Source: Paracyclopina nana
Taxonomy: Eukaryota; Arthropoda; Copepoda; Cyclopoida; Cyclopettidae
DNA: 64,000 bases
Assembly: GCA_019096065.1 (NCBI GenBank)
Contig: JAGUCH010000007.1
Location: 4,920,501-4,984,500, forward strand
Direction: 5' to 3'
Shown here: positions 34,125 to 46,123 of the stretch, piece by piece
Layout of the letters: each line of letters opens with the position of its first letter
How positions within the stretch are numbered: position 1 is the stretch's first letter
Made by a program: the position numbers and the translations under genes
Notes under the pieces: generated by a model
Database searches by the model: none
Told to the model about the DNA's origin: nothing
What the model saw: only the letters and a program-made list of their open reading frames with translations

Positions 34125-35285
34125 ATGAATGGTTCTCGAGCGTTGCTCAACAATCTGGGAAGATTGAGGCGTGCATCAAAAATACTAACTTTTCATAGGA
34201 ATGCTAGTGATAGTCAACAAGATCTTGACTTTATGTCAATCAGCCTTAATTTGCAAGAGCGTTTGAGAAGTGGCGAAAAAACGGCGAAGCAAACAGAAAA
34301 GCTTGCTCGCATTATGGAAGCAAAGAAAGAAGTTCATACGCCCAACCAATTAAAGACATTGAGTACCTTATTAAGCAGAGACGAGGCCAGTTCTTATCAT
34401 TGGGTTTCTGTAAGTGTGCAACTATTTTCTATGTTTAACTTATTTACCCGAAAAGACTCTTTAGTTATCCAATGTCAGGCCAACAGTGTTGAATCAAGAA
34501 GCAGTAAATTTGCTTTTCATCAAAAATATTCTGGCTGAGGAGTTCAAAGTTTCCAAAAAGAAGATTTTCCAAATAATCAGGCTCATTCCGGATGATTTGA
34601 TGAAGAAGAAAAGTCACGAGACTCTTTTGCACAATCTGTCTGGTTGGAAAGGATTTTGCGCTCTGCGAGAGCTGAACTTTGAGCTGATTTTGGAAGTTCC
34701 GTCTGCTATTGTTGTTGATCCTTTGCTATTCGAGGAGCGATGTGAAGATCTGGCAGAGTTTTTCTCCAACAAAAAAGAAATATCAGCCCTTATAAAAAAT
34801 GCACCCGCAATTCTTGAGGAGCCTTGGCCGAGGCTGGAGAAAAAGCTGAAATTCATAATTCAAGAAATGCAAGTGCTGCCCAGAACGTTGGTTAAGACAA
34901 AAGTTTTGCTGTACGATCTCCGTCACATTCAGGTGAAGCAACTTGGATATGATAGTGCACTTTTCAGTCTTTAATTACCTCACTAAATTCTCAGGACCGG
35001 TATGAGTTTTTGGTCCGGGCTGGATTATACCAGTATCCAAGCCTGAAAAATCTCGGTGGAAGGGCAGAGGCTTACCCGGCCATTGATGAGATCGTGGAGA
35101 CAAATTTGCAGACATTCATCCGTGAAGTGGTTGGGCATGGCTTTGAAGCCACTGATTTTGAGCTTTTTGTCAGAGTGCTAGATCTAGAAGATCCTGACGA
35201 GGACAAAGTTGCTTACCTTGAGCAAGGCTATGAACTTGATGAAATTGATCCAGAATTGGAGATTGATCCAGAATTGGAGAGATGA
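34125..35285 (+). CDS. Mitochondrial mTERF-family protein (MTERF4-like)
   Basis: Exons 34125-34409, 34465-34932 and 34995-35285 give 347 aa. The N-terminus is basic with few acidic residues (NGSRALLNNLGRLRRASK), as in a mitochondrial presequence. The middle holds degenerate helical mTERF repeats, with motifs such as IIRLIPDDLMKKK, LIKNAPAILEEPWPRLEKKL and LRHIQDRYEFLVRAGLYQYP. The C-terminus is acidic (DPDEDKVAYLEQGYELDEIDPELEIDPELER), including a small duplication. mTERF proteins bind mitochondrial nucleic acids and act in transcription or ribosome assembly. MTERF4 is my best guess from the length and acidic tail. For exon 2 the acceptor ending at 34464 keeps the frame; the nearby AGs at 34478 and 34486 do not. 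The ATG is placed exactly after a 3' splice site (ttctatttcag), so an upstream untranslated exon is implied. Confidence 0.75.
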
Positions 35286-35403
35286 TACATAAATCTTCTA
35301 ATACAAAATTGCTTCTCTTTTTTATGCAGCTTAATTCAAGAATGGGGGACTAAGGAGAAAATTGATTGATTGATGAGAAAGCCAGCATCTTTGTTGTATT
35401 ATC

Positions 35404-37694
35404 CTAGTAAGCATCTTGCGCATATTTCGTGAAAATTCTATGCACTTCATCAGTCAGGAATGCAAAATCAGTCAGAGCAATGCCAGTCTGCAGGTGCCAT
35501 TTGGCATGAGGAATCACCAAATTGCACCACTCCTCACCTGGGTACATATTGAGGCCAGATTGCATTTGAGTGTTGCTATAAGTGAAGCTGTTCATCTGGT
35601 TGGCAGCTCCATTGATGAGCGGTAACAGCAGTGTTCCTATCTCATTCGTGGATGGTTGTAGCCAAACATCATCAACTGTCAGGACTTCCTCCTGAAAATT
35701 TAAATAGTTTTAAATAGCAACGATAGCAAAGGTTGTGCTCGTTAAATGGCATATAGGAACATTTCAGCATCAATTATTCAGAGCTGCTCTCCAAACATGA
35801 GAGATGGTGGAAATCTTGAGATGTCTTGAAATCGATACTTCCATCCGGCTTTCGCTTCTCAAGGAACTGAAGTACCATTTCCTTTCCTGTTTGAAAAGCT
35901 CCCATTTTTACAAAATTATTTTTAATGGGAGATTGCGTTAAGAGCGCAAAAGTTGCGCCTCTTCTCTCCTTTCTCAATTTGCCAACATAAGTCAACAACG
36001 CAAAGAGAACGAGGTGGAATCTCTGCATGCAGCTTAGTGGAGCTTCTCCTGATATCTCTTGAGTAATGAGTTGCTAGAGGAAAGCTGGTGAGGCCAGAAG
36101 TTACCTGCCACAAGAAAGCATAAAGGAGCTTGATCAAGGTGCTGAACGTATTCCCTTCCAAGGTGAGAAACTCTTCATTCGTCAAATTGAAATGGCTTTG
36201 GGCCTCGCGCACTTCAGGCAGAAATTCTTGCAAGCAAAATACTTTGATGTCCTCAGAAATGCTGTTTCATGGAAGCAGATTGTTTTGATGTGATCATTTG
36301 AAGTATGTGTTTTAATTACTCTGTGAATTGGTTGAGGAGATAGTCAACGATGTCATCGACAACTTCGGGGGGATAGAGAATGGTCAGAACTGTGCCAAAG
36401 TAGCCACACATGGTTAATCTCAAGCTAGGAATATCAGCTGCTTCCAAGAGTTGACCCCATTCCTCCACTGGCACTTCAATGTACATTTCCACAAAGTTGT
36501 TGGTCACCTCGATTCCGGATGTGGCCCTGATTTGAATATAAGCTCCACTTTTTAAATGTCAAAATAATGCAAACTTGCAAAAAAAGTCTGACCTTGGAGT
36601 GGCACTCAAGTCATGGATGATTGAGTTGTCAAAGGGCTCCAATTTTTGCACTGCAGCTTGATAGGCAACATAGGCAAAGAGATCATTCAATCTAACATCA
36701 GCACTGCCTCCATTGATTGTGTTGCTGCCATGCATAAAAGCAGAGCCTTGGCCAAGTATGGCAAACGTAGTTCCAATAGCATTGACTAAAATGAAAAAGT
36801 TAACGAACATTTTTTTATCATAGCTTTAAACAAGATTGCTTAGGAGCTAGAACAACAGCATGCTATGCTGGGTCATCTTTTATCAAGCGCCAACAACAAA
36901 AAGTTCTCTGAGCTTTAAAAAGTTTTAAAGTTAAGCTGCAGAGCTTTTGTCTCTATCTAAATGAAAAAAATATGTATAATAATAGTTCATTTTCTGAATC
37001 AAATCGACTTAATAAGGCCTTTTTTGTTTTTTTAAATCAAGGCCGTGCTGGGTCACCTAGCACTGCTATTTTTAGTAAAGCGCCCTCTACAATTTCCTTG
37101 AGCTTTTTGATGAGCTACATAGGGCACAATTGGCAAAAAAGATTTCCTCGCTAATTTAATTTTAAAAAGTCATGCATTATACCTGTTTCCGTGTCCAGGA
37201 TCCAGTTTTTACGGGCGCAGATCTCAGTGGCTGTATGGTAGTAGGCCACATTTGAGGCATAATTACAGGGCTCGTAAATGGGCATTTTTCCGTAGTCTTG
37301 CGTCGTGCAGTTGTATTCAAACCACTTTAACGAGTTGGTGCATGTGGGCCAGGGATCATTTGCTTCAGGGTTGCCTCCATTGCCTGCATAAGCAATCATT
37401 CCATCCCATTGGGCCCCTACAGACTGCAAGACCCTAGGTCCTAACTGGTTGAAACAAGTAGCCATTTCTTGGTAGAATACTGGATCAAATTCAGTTTGGC
37501 CGTTCATAAAAACTTGCATTCCATCCAAGGCATCTTTGATGGGCTCTAAAAATGTTAGATGCAAATTATTTTTTGCGCTAGTCTTGATGGAAAATACGTT
37601 GCAGATTTTTTTTAGGGGGTTATGATTAATTACCAGCTCTGACCACGCCCACAATTTGAAAGGCCAGAAGGGCCACACCTTCAAAAAGCTGCAT
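35404..37694 (-). CDS. Secreted protein of unknown function, 422 aa
   Basis: Six exons on the minus strand: 37694-37634, 37545-37183, 36785-36593, 36526-36320, 36261-36105 and 35691-35404, totalling 423 codons with consistent phases. The start MQLFEGVALLAFQIVGVVRA is a signal peptide. The mature part has a Cys-containing region (NDPWPTCTNSLKWFEYNCT, then YEPCNYASNVAYYHTATEIC) and a long C-terminal part rich in aromatic and acidic residues without membrane segments. The exon-3 donor is gtcaga, weaker than its neighbours. An additional open stretch at 35774-36030 could be an alternative exon, but its phase does not fit the neighbours. The overall look is that of a conserved extracellular protein, but I cannot name the family. 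Its 3' end converges on the mTERF gene, with stop codons 118 bp apart. Confidence 0.75.
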
Positions 37695-38865
37695 TTTCGA
37701 GCAGAATGCGGCTCAGGCCTTTAATTGACAAAAGGTCAAATGTGATAATTGGCATCTACAAATAACATTATCTTAGTGCCTTGACGTTATTCAGTTTTTC
37801 CAGTAAAAGTTTACACAACGCAATTTTAACGCAACAACAAAAAATGAGGCGGAGTTTTGTGATCAATCACGCAATGTTGCGTTGCAATTTGCGTCGTTCG
37901 CATGTCATGCTACTTCAATTATGAGCCAGCAATTTTTTAATTCACTCTCTTTTATGCTCTTCAATGTAGGCCATTTTTTTGTATCGTACTATTTTTAAGA
38001 ATTAATACTTCCATTGCATTTTTATTGTCACGTCAGTAGGAATTTTTTCTTAAAGCCTTTTTTGAAACGTCTAATGATTTGCAAAATTGCTTAGAATTTT
38101 TTCCACTCACAGAGCTCTAATTCATGGATGGGAAAAAGGTCCTATTTGTTTCTTTGACAACTAATTATCAGAAAAAAGTTTTCCAAGGAAAAGAGCAAGT
38201 AGCTTGTTTTTTCCATGGTAGCAAAGGTGAGGAAAAATCATTGTGCATGATAGTGATCAAGATAAAGTTAAATAACTAAAAATCCTCTGATCAGGCAATC
38301 TTCACGTGATCTCCTGTTACCAGGGGTGCTTTAATGCATTGCTAGCTTTGAATGGTGTGTTCATCTACCATAGCATGAGCATTTTACGCAGACGACCTCA
38401 CTAATTTTGTAAGTGACCTGTTGTGGCGAGCGTAAAAAAAACGGGTTTGGGCTTGGATGGGGCCAAAATGATTCCACTCCAAGACTGACCAGACCTTGCT
38501 TGGGCTGTTGCGTTTTTCTTCGCTTAAATCGAAAACTGAGCAAGTCACCAAAAGCATGCAAACCATTGAAAATTGAAGAAAATTGATATTTTTAACAGGG
38601 TATTTTCCCAATTATTACAAAAATGATGCATTTTCAGTGCAGCCGTCAAAAATAGATTATTATGAATGAAAGAAGCTGCGGGGGAAAAAACAACAGCCTA
38701 TTTTTGCCATTGTTTGTTGAAAAAGTCCAATAACTGGTTATTACAGAGTCAGATCTTGTGTAATAGTGTTATTTGGCTACAGGTCAAAGCGAACATGTGA
38801 TGATGCTCTCTTTGCCTTGGCTGCTTGAAGATCTTCAAGCTTCCAGCCTGTGAAACTGGTTGCAT

Positions 38866-38884
38866 TGACGTCACATTGACGTCA
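38866..38884. promoter_or_regulatory. Two perfect CRE palindromes (TGACGTCA) 11 bp apart
   Basis: TGACGTCA occurs at 38866-38873 and again at 38877-38884, start to start 11 bp, about one helical turn. This is the full palindromic binding site of CREB/ATF bZIP dimers. It lies about 1.15 kb upstream of the glutamine synthetase TATA box and 1.17 kb upstream of the divergent secreted-protein gene. Confidence 0.55.
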
Positions 38885-38921
38885 CACTCAAGACAACTTC
38901 AAAGTGAAAATCCTCAATGGC

Positions 38922-38941
38922 GAGGTGTTACATAACACCTC
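38922..38941. repeat. Near-perfect hairpin palindrome
   Basis: GAGGTGTTA, a CA loop and TAACACCTC form a 9-bp perfect inverted repeat. The flanking caatg/cattg continue the pairing with a small bulge. It lies 38 bp after the tandem CRE sites, so it may be a protein-binding palindrome rather than an RNA structure. Confidence 0.4.
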
Positions 38942-40002
38942 ATTGAAAAAATTTTTTTTTATACCAGTCAATATTGACAGTGCAGTGATTTGTATACCCA
39001 AAAATGTGAGAAATCTTGTCCTTTTCTTCAATGGGCATTTTCTAACAGTCTGCATTTGAAAAAAGCTGTTTTGCTGGCGGGCCCCCAAATAAGTGATGGT
39101 ACAAGATTCGAAGACACGATTTGAGCCACTTTGGATATCTAGCAAAAATGCGTAGAAGTTGCTTGTTTGTAGAAAGTGATTGAAGCCCAGCTAAAGCACT
39201 TTTAACAAGTGTTTTCCCAATATTCGTTTTCTACAAAAATGCATTCTAGCTGCTTAAAGTTGTTACTAAGGCAACATAAGCTGATTATTAAAAACTGATT
39301 AAAGCCCGCTAAAAACTTGATTAATTCACATGGATGCATTTAACATTTTGTTGTTGTTGTGAGTAAGCAACAAGAGGCTCATTTCGTCAAGCTTACTTCT
39401 GTATTCCCAATAATTAAGCCTTATTAAGCCAGCTTGCTTGCAATACAGCATGTCAATATTTTTCTGGCTTTCTCTCTCCAGTGAGCTATGTTATTTTAAG
39501 GCAATGGGTGTCCAATAATGAGCCATGCATAATAAAAAGAAATGGGCATGGAACACGAGACGCGTCCCACATGCATTATTATTACATTAGTTCACCCATG
39601 TTACGAGCATGCAGCTAATTAGAGTAAATATGCGCGAGAGTTACGCAACATAACAAGAACGGGTAATGTTTGTTTACACAGTGTCAAAAGTCTGACGACT
39701 TTCTCAGTATACTGATCATTGCTGCTAAAATATGTTTTTCAACATGGCAGGCAAATGCTATGTTAGTCAAGTGTATGGCAACAACCCATTATTTATTGCT
39801 GCGTGTACTCCAATGCACTGTCTGTTTTTTTGCGTGCATGATTGACATTTCATGCATTCAATGCAAACAAGTGGCATGCCTTTTTAATTAAAAATATCAT
39901 GAATTTTGACCCTACTCATAGTGAAAAAAATGTTGACACATCTCCTGGTAAAATGTTGACCTCCATATCTTTTGGGAAAAATTCAAGCGCGCGCAAGTTA
40001 AC

Positions 40003-40008
40003 TATAAA
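40003..40008 (+). promoter_or_regulatory. Candidate TATA box of glutamine synthetase
   Basis: TATAAA within 'aactataaatgctgcgc', about 330 bp upstream of the glutamine synthetase start codon at 40336. A transcription start near 40033-40038 would give a 5' leader of about 300 nt. No other good TATA is seen between 39.7 and 40.3 kb. Confidence 0.45.
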
Positions 40009-40335
40009 TGCTGCGCTTTTTTTGTCTGGTGTTAACTGGCTCGCGGCGAAGGTTTTTTTCCTCCCGAAAAGTGCAGCTGCAGCGTGCTGATGATCAGGTG
40101 GTTTTCTCCATTTTTACCCCGCAGTGCAAGCAGCCAGCGCTAAGAATACGGAGGAGGAGGCTGAAACTGGGGCGCTTTTGGACACACCAGCAGCTTGAGC
40201 TTCATAGCAGCAATCTACGTTGTAATTCGCGTCGTTTGACTCCATCCCGGCCACTTGTCCACAAGGCTCCGTCAGAGTCACTTGTCCCAATAAGCCTCTA
40301 CCAATCTTCAATACTAGATCAGCTGCAGCATCGCC

Positions 40336-43137
40336 ATGGCCTGGACTGGAGCTACCAACAAGACTGTCTTGGACAGATACCGAGCCCTTGACACGTCGAA
40401 ATGCGGCATGGTGAGCCTCCTTTTCATGTCAAAACACTTTTTTTAAAGATTGGCAACTCCTTTATGGAAAATTAAAAATTGATCAGCCTTTAAGATTCAC
40501 TTAAGCCCCTTTTAAAAATATTCGATATGGCTTTTAAAAAAGCTTGACTTGAAGTGAACTCCATGTTCATTTTTTAATTAGCTAGTCCAAATCTCCGTGG
40601 CATTGAACGGAAAATTCCTCAGTTCTGTTCGCATCGATTTTATTCAAAAAATAATTAATGGCCTTTTTCAGACCCAAGCTATGTACATTTGGATCGATGG
40701 CACTGGCGAGAATCTGAGGGCCAAGACCAGAACTTTGGATTTCGTTCCCAAGCACCCTTCAGGTAACTATCAATATTTCTTCCTTTGACAAGTTTGAGCA
40801 TGTCTCGAAAAAGCAAATTTTAATCAACCTTATAAATAGCTGCTGTGCAACAGAAAAGTGAATTCATCAATATGAAAAATCGTTCATGTTTGCCGTCTTG
40901 AAATTATGCTTCATTCCCGTGGAGCTTTTTAATTTTCGTTTGGGTGAGGCTATCTCCCAGCAAGCCGGGTTAGCAACAACGGATTCACGTCCATAACATA
41001 ATTGGCGGTCACCCTGTAATCATGGGAAATTGCGATCGGGTGTCATTTCAAGAGAAATTCCTTGCCAAATGTTACTCAAGGGGACAATTCAATAGCTGAA
41101 TTTACAGATGTCATCTTAGTTTGATTTTCCTCCTTTAATTTAGCTGTTGAGCATGTTTTTGGGGAGCTTCTTCATCCCACTTTATTTGGCAAACTTGTTC
41201 TGAGCTAATAGACCCTCTTTTGTTCTTCCAAATCTGGCAAATCCTGACTATCCTACAATTTTTTAGAAATTACACTCACTTCTCATAAATCGACCGAATC
41301 CATGAAGAATAAAAATTAGCCATCGAATTCCCTATTTCAAAAATAGGTAGGCTCGATTTATTTGAAAGCTACTAAACTCACAAAATTGTGGGAGAATCTG
41401 CACTTAAACAAAGCTCATCTTGGTTCTTGCAAAACCAGATTGAACCGCTCGAAAAATGCCCCTCGGGTGAAACAAAACAGGAACTCGGCCCCCAATCATC
41501 TGCGCATAATTATGATGCCCGAAATTCGCAAGGTTTGACATTTGTTTGAGGCCATATGAAATTGGCTGTAATTTCCGAATCACATTGATGGCCTTGTCAA
41601 GCCATCAACTTGTCAAGTGCTCTTGAGCTCAATCTATCAAAATGATGCCAATCCGAATAAAGATGCATGCAAATCCGTGTACACAAGTCAACCCTTTTCC
41701 CGAAAAAAAATTAAAGAGCCCGTTTCTTTCCAGAATTGCCCATTTGGAACTTTGATGGCAGCTCCACTGGCCAAGCCGAGGGCAGCAATTCTGATGTGTA
41801 TTTGTACCCAGTGGCCATTTACAGGGATCCTTTCCGCGGTGGCGACAACAAGTTGGTCATGTGCGAGACCTACAAGCACAACAAGCTGCCCACGGAGTCC
41901 AACCACCGCAAGACTTGCAACGAAGTCATGCAAAGGTAGTTTTTTAAAAATCCGCCAGATGGCTCTTGTTGTTGTTGCTATTTTTTAGCAGAGTTACATA
42001 TGTGGCGGTTTGTTTTTAGTCGCTTGTTTCATGAAAGCGCCAAAACTGGCCTTCTTTTAAATCCTAAATCCACATCTGGAAATTTTTTTTTACTCTTTCT
42101 CAAGTATCTAAAATAAAGACAACTTCATTAATGCTTAGTAAATAAATGGGATAATCTTATTTTTTAGGGCCAAAGAGTTTGTGCCATGGTTTGGCATTGA
42201 GCAGGAGTACACTTTACTTGACCAAGACCAACATCCCTTTGGATGGCCCAAAAATGGCTTCCCTGGCCCCCAGGGCCCCTACTATTGCGGGGTGGGCGCC
42301 AACAAGGTCTATGCTAGGGATGTTGTGGAGTCACACTACAGGGCTTGCCTCTACTCTGGCATCAACATTTCTGGCACCAATGCCGAGGTCATGCCCGCCC
42401 AATGGGAGTTCCAAGTGGGCCCCTGCGAGGGCATTGACATGGGTGACAGCCTTTGGGTGTCCAGGTTCATGCTCCACAGAGTGGCTGAGGACTTTGGCGT
42501 CGTTGTCTCAATGGACCCCAAGCCCATGCAGGTAATTTCAGCACCGAAATAGCTCTCAACCCTCGATTTTTGTACGTCATTTTGAATTGTGCTGCGAGTC
42601 TCGAGGAGTGTTGAGGTACTGCTGAGAATGCCAAATTGATCAGTTAACTTTAAAACCTCTTCTTGCAGGGTGACTGGAATGGAGCTGGCGCTCACACCAA
42701 CTTCTCTACTTTGGGCATGAGACAACCCAATGGCCTTGTGGAAATTGAAAAGGCCATTGACAAGCTGTCCAGGCATCACATTCGTCACATCAAGGCCTAT
42801 GATCCTAAAGAAGGTACTTTATTACGCAGCAGCGCCATCTATGCTAAATTATGCTTGGCATTCTAAGATGGAGCGCCACCTGGTGGCGATTTCGGGTACT
42901 AATAATTTTAATTCCCTTATAGGCAAGGACAATGAGAGGAGATTGACTGGATTGCACGAGACCTCTTCCATTCACGACTTTTCCGCTGGAGTTGCCAACC
43001 GTGGATGCTCCATTCGTATCCCAAGGGATGTGGCTGAGAAGAAATGCGGATATTTGGAGGATCGTAGACCTTCTTCCAATTGCGATCCCTACCAAGTCAC
43101 CGAGGTCTTGGTCAGGACTTGCTGCTTGGACGAGTAG
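40336..43137 (+). CDS. Gs: Glutamine synthetase (type II, GSII)
   Basis: Exons 40336-40410, 40672-40762, 41734-41935, 42168-42531, 42669-42813 and 42923-43137 give 363 aa, the usual eukaryotic length. The enzyme makes glutamine from glutamate, ammonia and ATP. Diagnostic stretches are [17 protein letters not shown] (beta-grasp domain), [13 protein letters not shown] and [20 protein letters not shown] (metal and substrate ligands), [11 protein letters not shown] (ATP/glutamate site) and [18 protein letters not shown] with the catalytic flap Glu. The start is the first ATG after an in-frame TAG at 40315. The N-terminus ([19 protein letters not shown]) shows no clear mitochondrial presequence, so a cytosolic form is likely. 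Exons 4-6 are duplicated downstream (44687-45656). Intron 5 carries two CTCF-like motifs. Confidence 0.95.
42831..42886 (-). promoter_or_regulatory. Pair of CTCF-like motifs in glutamine synthetase intron 5
   Basis: agcgccatctatgct at 42831-42845 and agcgccacctggtgg at 42872-42886. The complement of the second, CCACCAGGTGGCGCT, is a full match to CCASYAGRKGGCRSY. Both are in one orientation and fill most of the 109-bp intron. The pair is repeated in the duplicate at 45350-45405. Confidence 0.5.
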
Positions 43138-43600
43138 ACAACTACCACGTGTTCAAGGCTGCTATCAAAAAAGGGTTCAAACTATATGACACTACCTATT
43201 TCTGCTATATCCCTGCTTTTTTCCATCATTTATGATTGTACATAGAATAATTTTTATTTCGAAGAGAATAACTATCTTTAGCATTTTTGTGTATCCACTT
43301 CTATTCATTGGAGCTCGTTAACTCATCTTGTTAGAGAGGTAAATTTCCTGAGTGAGTTGGTTGAGCTGGAATTTCCTTGCTGAATGAGGAAAAAGTCGAG
43401 AAAGCCTCAAATTGACTACAAAGGGAAAATTCCACTTCTAACAGCGTTTCAGTGCCATGTTTACCTTAGAAAAAGTGCTCAAAAGTCTTAAGATATTTTT
43501 TGAAGGCTCACTTAAAAATTTCATTTTTCTCTAGACTCTAATTAGTAAAGTGAAAGCTTTTAGCCATTTGATCTTATCTGATGAAAGAGTGCAATCTTTT

Positions 43601-44423
43601 TTAATTCTCCCTTAGAAAGCGTTTCAGCTCAGGCGAGGACAAATATTGAGCTAATGGCAACAAAAGCATATCCATCACAATGAAAACGACTCCAGACACC
43701 CACATTTGTGCTTGCCACGAACCGCTCGCATAAATGGTCAAGGTGAAGATGGGGAAGCAGATTTTGGCCAAAAAAGCCAAAAGTTGGCCGCTGAGTGTGA
43801 TGGCATTTCCTCTATTTCGTAGCCTCACCAACTCACTCGTGATGATTCCTCGCTTGCCAATTTTCACATTGTGCGAATACAGTTCGAAATACAGGGCCAA
43901 ATAAGCAGAGAGCTCAATGAGAGCCAATGAAAAGAGGAGAATTGTCACACACTTCCTGTAAGCTTGAGCATCATCAGGATTTTGTCCGAATCCTTGATAA
44001 GCACTCATGATGTCTCCCATTGAATTGGAGAACCCATGGCAGAAATTGATGGCAAAAGCGTTGCCAGTCAAATTGTAGCCGAGAACTAAGCCGAAATGAG
44101 CCTGAGCGAAAAGCAGTGCTTCCACCGCATAGATGCAGCAAAGGATTCGTACTTTTTTCACTGCAGATCTGGTGTGGATTAGAATCAGACGAAAAACTGC
44201 AAATCCACAGCCATCAACGAAGGAGAAGTGCAAATACACTATGGACAAATGCCAGAGTGCGACGCAGCCGGAATCACCCACAAATTCGATAGATGGATGC
44301 ATTGTGACCAAGTAGGAGATCACACTGAGCGTTGGGCCAATTCCAGAGCACAGTTGGACGATTTGGCCAAAAAGGACCATGATATTGATGATTCGTCCCT
44401 TGGGAGCATAGTACAAAATGTAC
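43601..44423 (-). pseudogene. Duplicate 3' exon of the seven-transmembrane gene (copy 1)
   Basis: An 823-nt exon, 44423-43601, encoding the same 273 C-terminal residues as the 46124-46946 exon, with the acceptor intact. It has no first exon of its own: the only copy of exon 1 is at 47401-47262. It is therefore either a silent fragment or an alternative terminal exon reached by splicing over copy 2 from the promoter at 47.4 kb. The reading frame is undamaged, as expected for a very recent duplication. Confidence 0.7.
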
Positions 44424-44686
44424 CTAAAATTGATTCAGGAGTTTTTTAGAGGTCAAAAATCTTTGCCCTTGCGTTCATCAAAATGCTTTCATTAATTGAG
44501 ATGAGAGCTGTATCGCGTATTGAAAAAGCAATTTCCTTAAGAAATTCCCTTGCAGAGCAAAAAACTGGCCTTCTTTTAAATCCTAAATCCACATCTGGAA
44601 ATTTTTTTTTACTCTTTCTCAAGTATCTAAAATAAAGACAACTTCATTAATGCTTAGTAAATAAATGGGATAATCTTATTTTTTAG

Positions 44687-45656
44687 GGCCAAAGAGTTTG
44701 TGCCATGGTTTGGCATTGAGCAGGAGTACACTTTACTTGACCAAGACCAACATCCCTTTGGATGGCCCAAAAATGGCTTCCCTGGCCCCCAGGGCCCCTA
44801 CTATTGCGGGGTGGGCGCCAACAAGGTCTATGCTAGGGATGTTGTGGAGTCACACTACAGGGCTTGCCTCTACTCTGGCATCAACATTTCTGGCACCAAT
44901 GCCGAGGTCATGCCCGCCCAATGGGAGTTCCAAGTGGGCCCCTGCGAGGGCATTGACATGGGTGACAGCCTTTGGGTGTCCAGGTTCATGCTCCACAGAG
45001 TGGCTGAGGACTTTGGCGTCGTTGTCTCAATGGACCCCAAGCCCATGCAGGTAATTTCAGCACCGAAATAGCTCTCAACCCTCGATTTTTGTACGTCATT
45101 TTGAATTGTGCTGCGAGTCTCGAGGAGTGTTGAGGTACTGCTGAGAATGCCAAATTGATCAGTTAACTTTAAAACCTCTTCTTGCAGGGTGACTGGAATG
45201 GAGCTGGCGCTCACACCAACTTCTCTACTTTGGGCATGAGACAACCCAATGGCCTTGTGGAAATTGAAAAGGCCATTGACAAGCTGTCCAGGCATCACAT
45301 TCGTCACATCAAGGCCTATGATCCTAAAGAAGGTACTTTATTACGCAGCAGCGCCATCTATGCTAAATTATGCTTGGCATTCTAAGATGGAGCGCCACCT
45401 GGTGGCGATTTCGGGTACTAATAATTTTAATTCCCTTATAGGCAAGGACAATGAGAGGAGATTGACTGGATTGCACGAGACCTCTTCCATTCACGACTTT
45501 TCCGCTGGAGTTGCCAACCGTGGATGCTCCATTCGTATCCCAAGGGATGTGGCTGAGAAGAAATGCGGATATTTGGAGGATCGTAGACCTTCTTCCAATT
45601 GCGATCCCTACCAAGTCACCGAGGTCTTGGTCAGGACTTGCTGCTTGGACGAGTAG
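44687..45656 (+). pseudogene. Glutamine synthetase exons 4-6, duplicate copy lacking exons 1-3
   Basis: Exons 44687-45050, 45188-45332 and 45442-45656 repeat glutamine synthetase exons 4-6 exactly, with splice sites and stop intact. No copy of exons 1-3 (start codon and beta-grasp domain) precedes them, because the duplication begins within intron 3 at 42042. Alone it cannot make an enzyme: it lacks about 120 N-terminal residues. It could still be joined to exon 3 by skipping copy 1, giving the same protein with a different 3' UTR. Confidence 0.8.
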
Positions 45657-46123
45657 ACAACTACCACGTGTTCAAGGCTGCTATCAAAAAAGGGTTCAAA
45701 CTATATGACACTACCTATTTCTGCTATATCCCTGCTTTTTTCCATCATTTATGATTGTACATAGAATAATTTTTATTTCGAAGAGAATAACTATCTTTAG
45801 CATTTTTGTGTATCCACTTCTATTCATTGGAGCTCGTTAACTCATCTTGTTAGAGAGGTAAATTTCCTGAGTGAGTTGGTTGAGCTGGAATTTCCTTGCT
45901 GAATGAGGAAAAAGTCGAGAAAGCCTCAAATTGACTACAAAGGGAAAATTCCACTTCTAACAGCGTTTCAGTGCCATGTTTACCTTAGAAAAAAGTGCTC
46001 AAAAAGTCTTAAGATATTTTTTTGAAGGCTCACTTAAAAAATTTCATTTTTCTCTAGACTCTAATTAGTAAAGTGAAAGCTTTTAGCCATTTGATCTTAT
46101 CTGATGAAAGAGTGCAATCTTTT

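Larger units (their letters stand above)
37695..40002. other. Intergenic region with tandem CRE sites
   Basis: No credible exon is seen in these 2.3 kb, which form the upstream flank of both the secreted-protein gene (minus) and glutamine synthetase (plus). The notable content is a pair of TGACGTCA elements and an adjacent palindrome at 38866-38941, listed separately. The rest is AT-rich unique sequence. Confidence 0.55.

Noticed and set aside
34479-34530. Acceptors at 34478 or 34486 for mTERF exon 2
   Set aside because: Both break the frame. The acceptor at 34464 (actctttag) keeps it.
35774-36028. Extra exon in the secreted 422-aa protein gene
   Set aside because: Its only plausible acceptor is in the wrong phase for the preceding exon, and the gene reads through correctly without it.
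42351-42788. Minus-strand and alternate plus-strand frames over glutamine synthetase exons
   Set aside because: Shadows of the strongly biased coding sequence of the enzyme.
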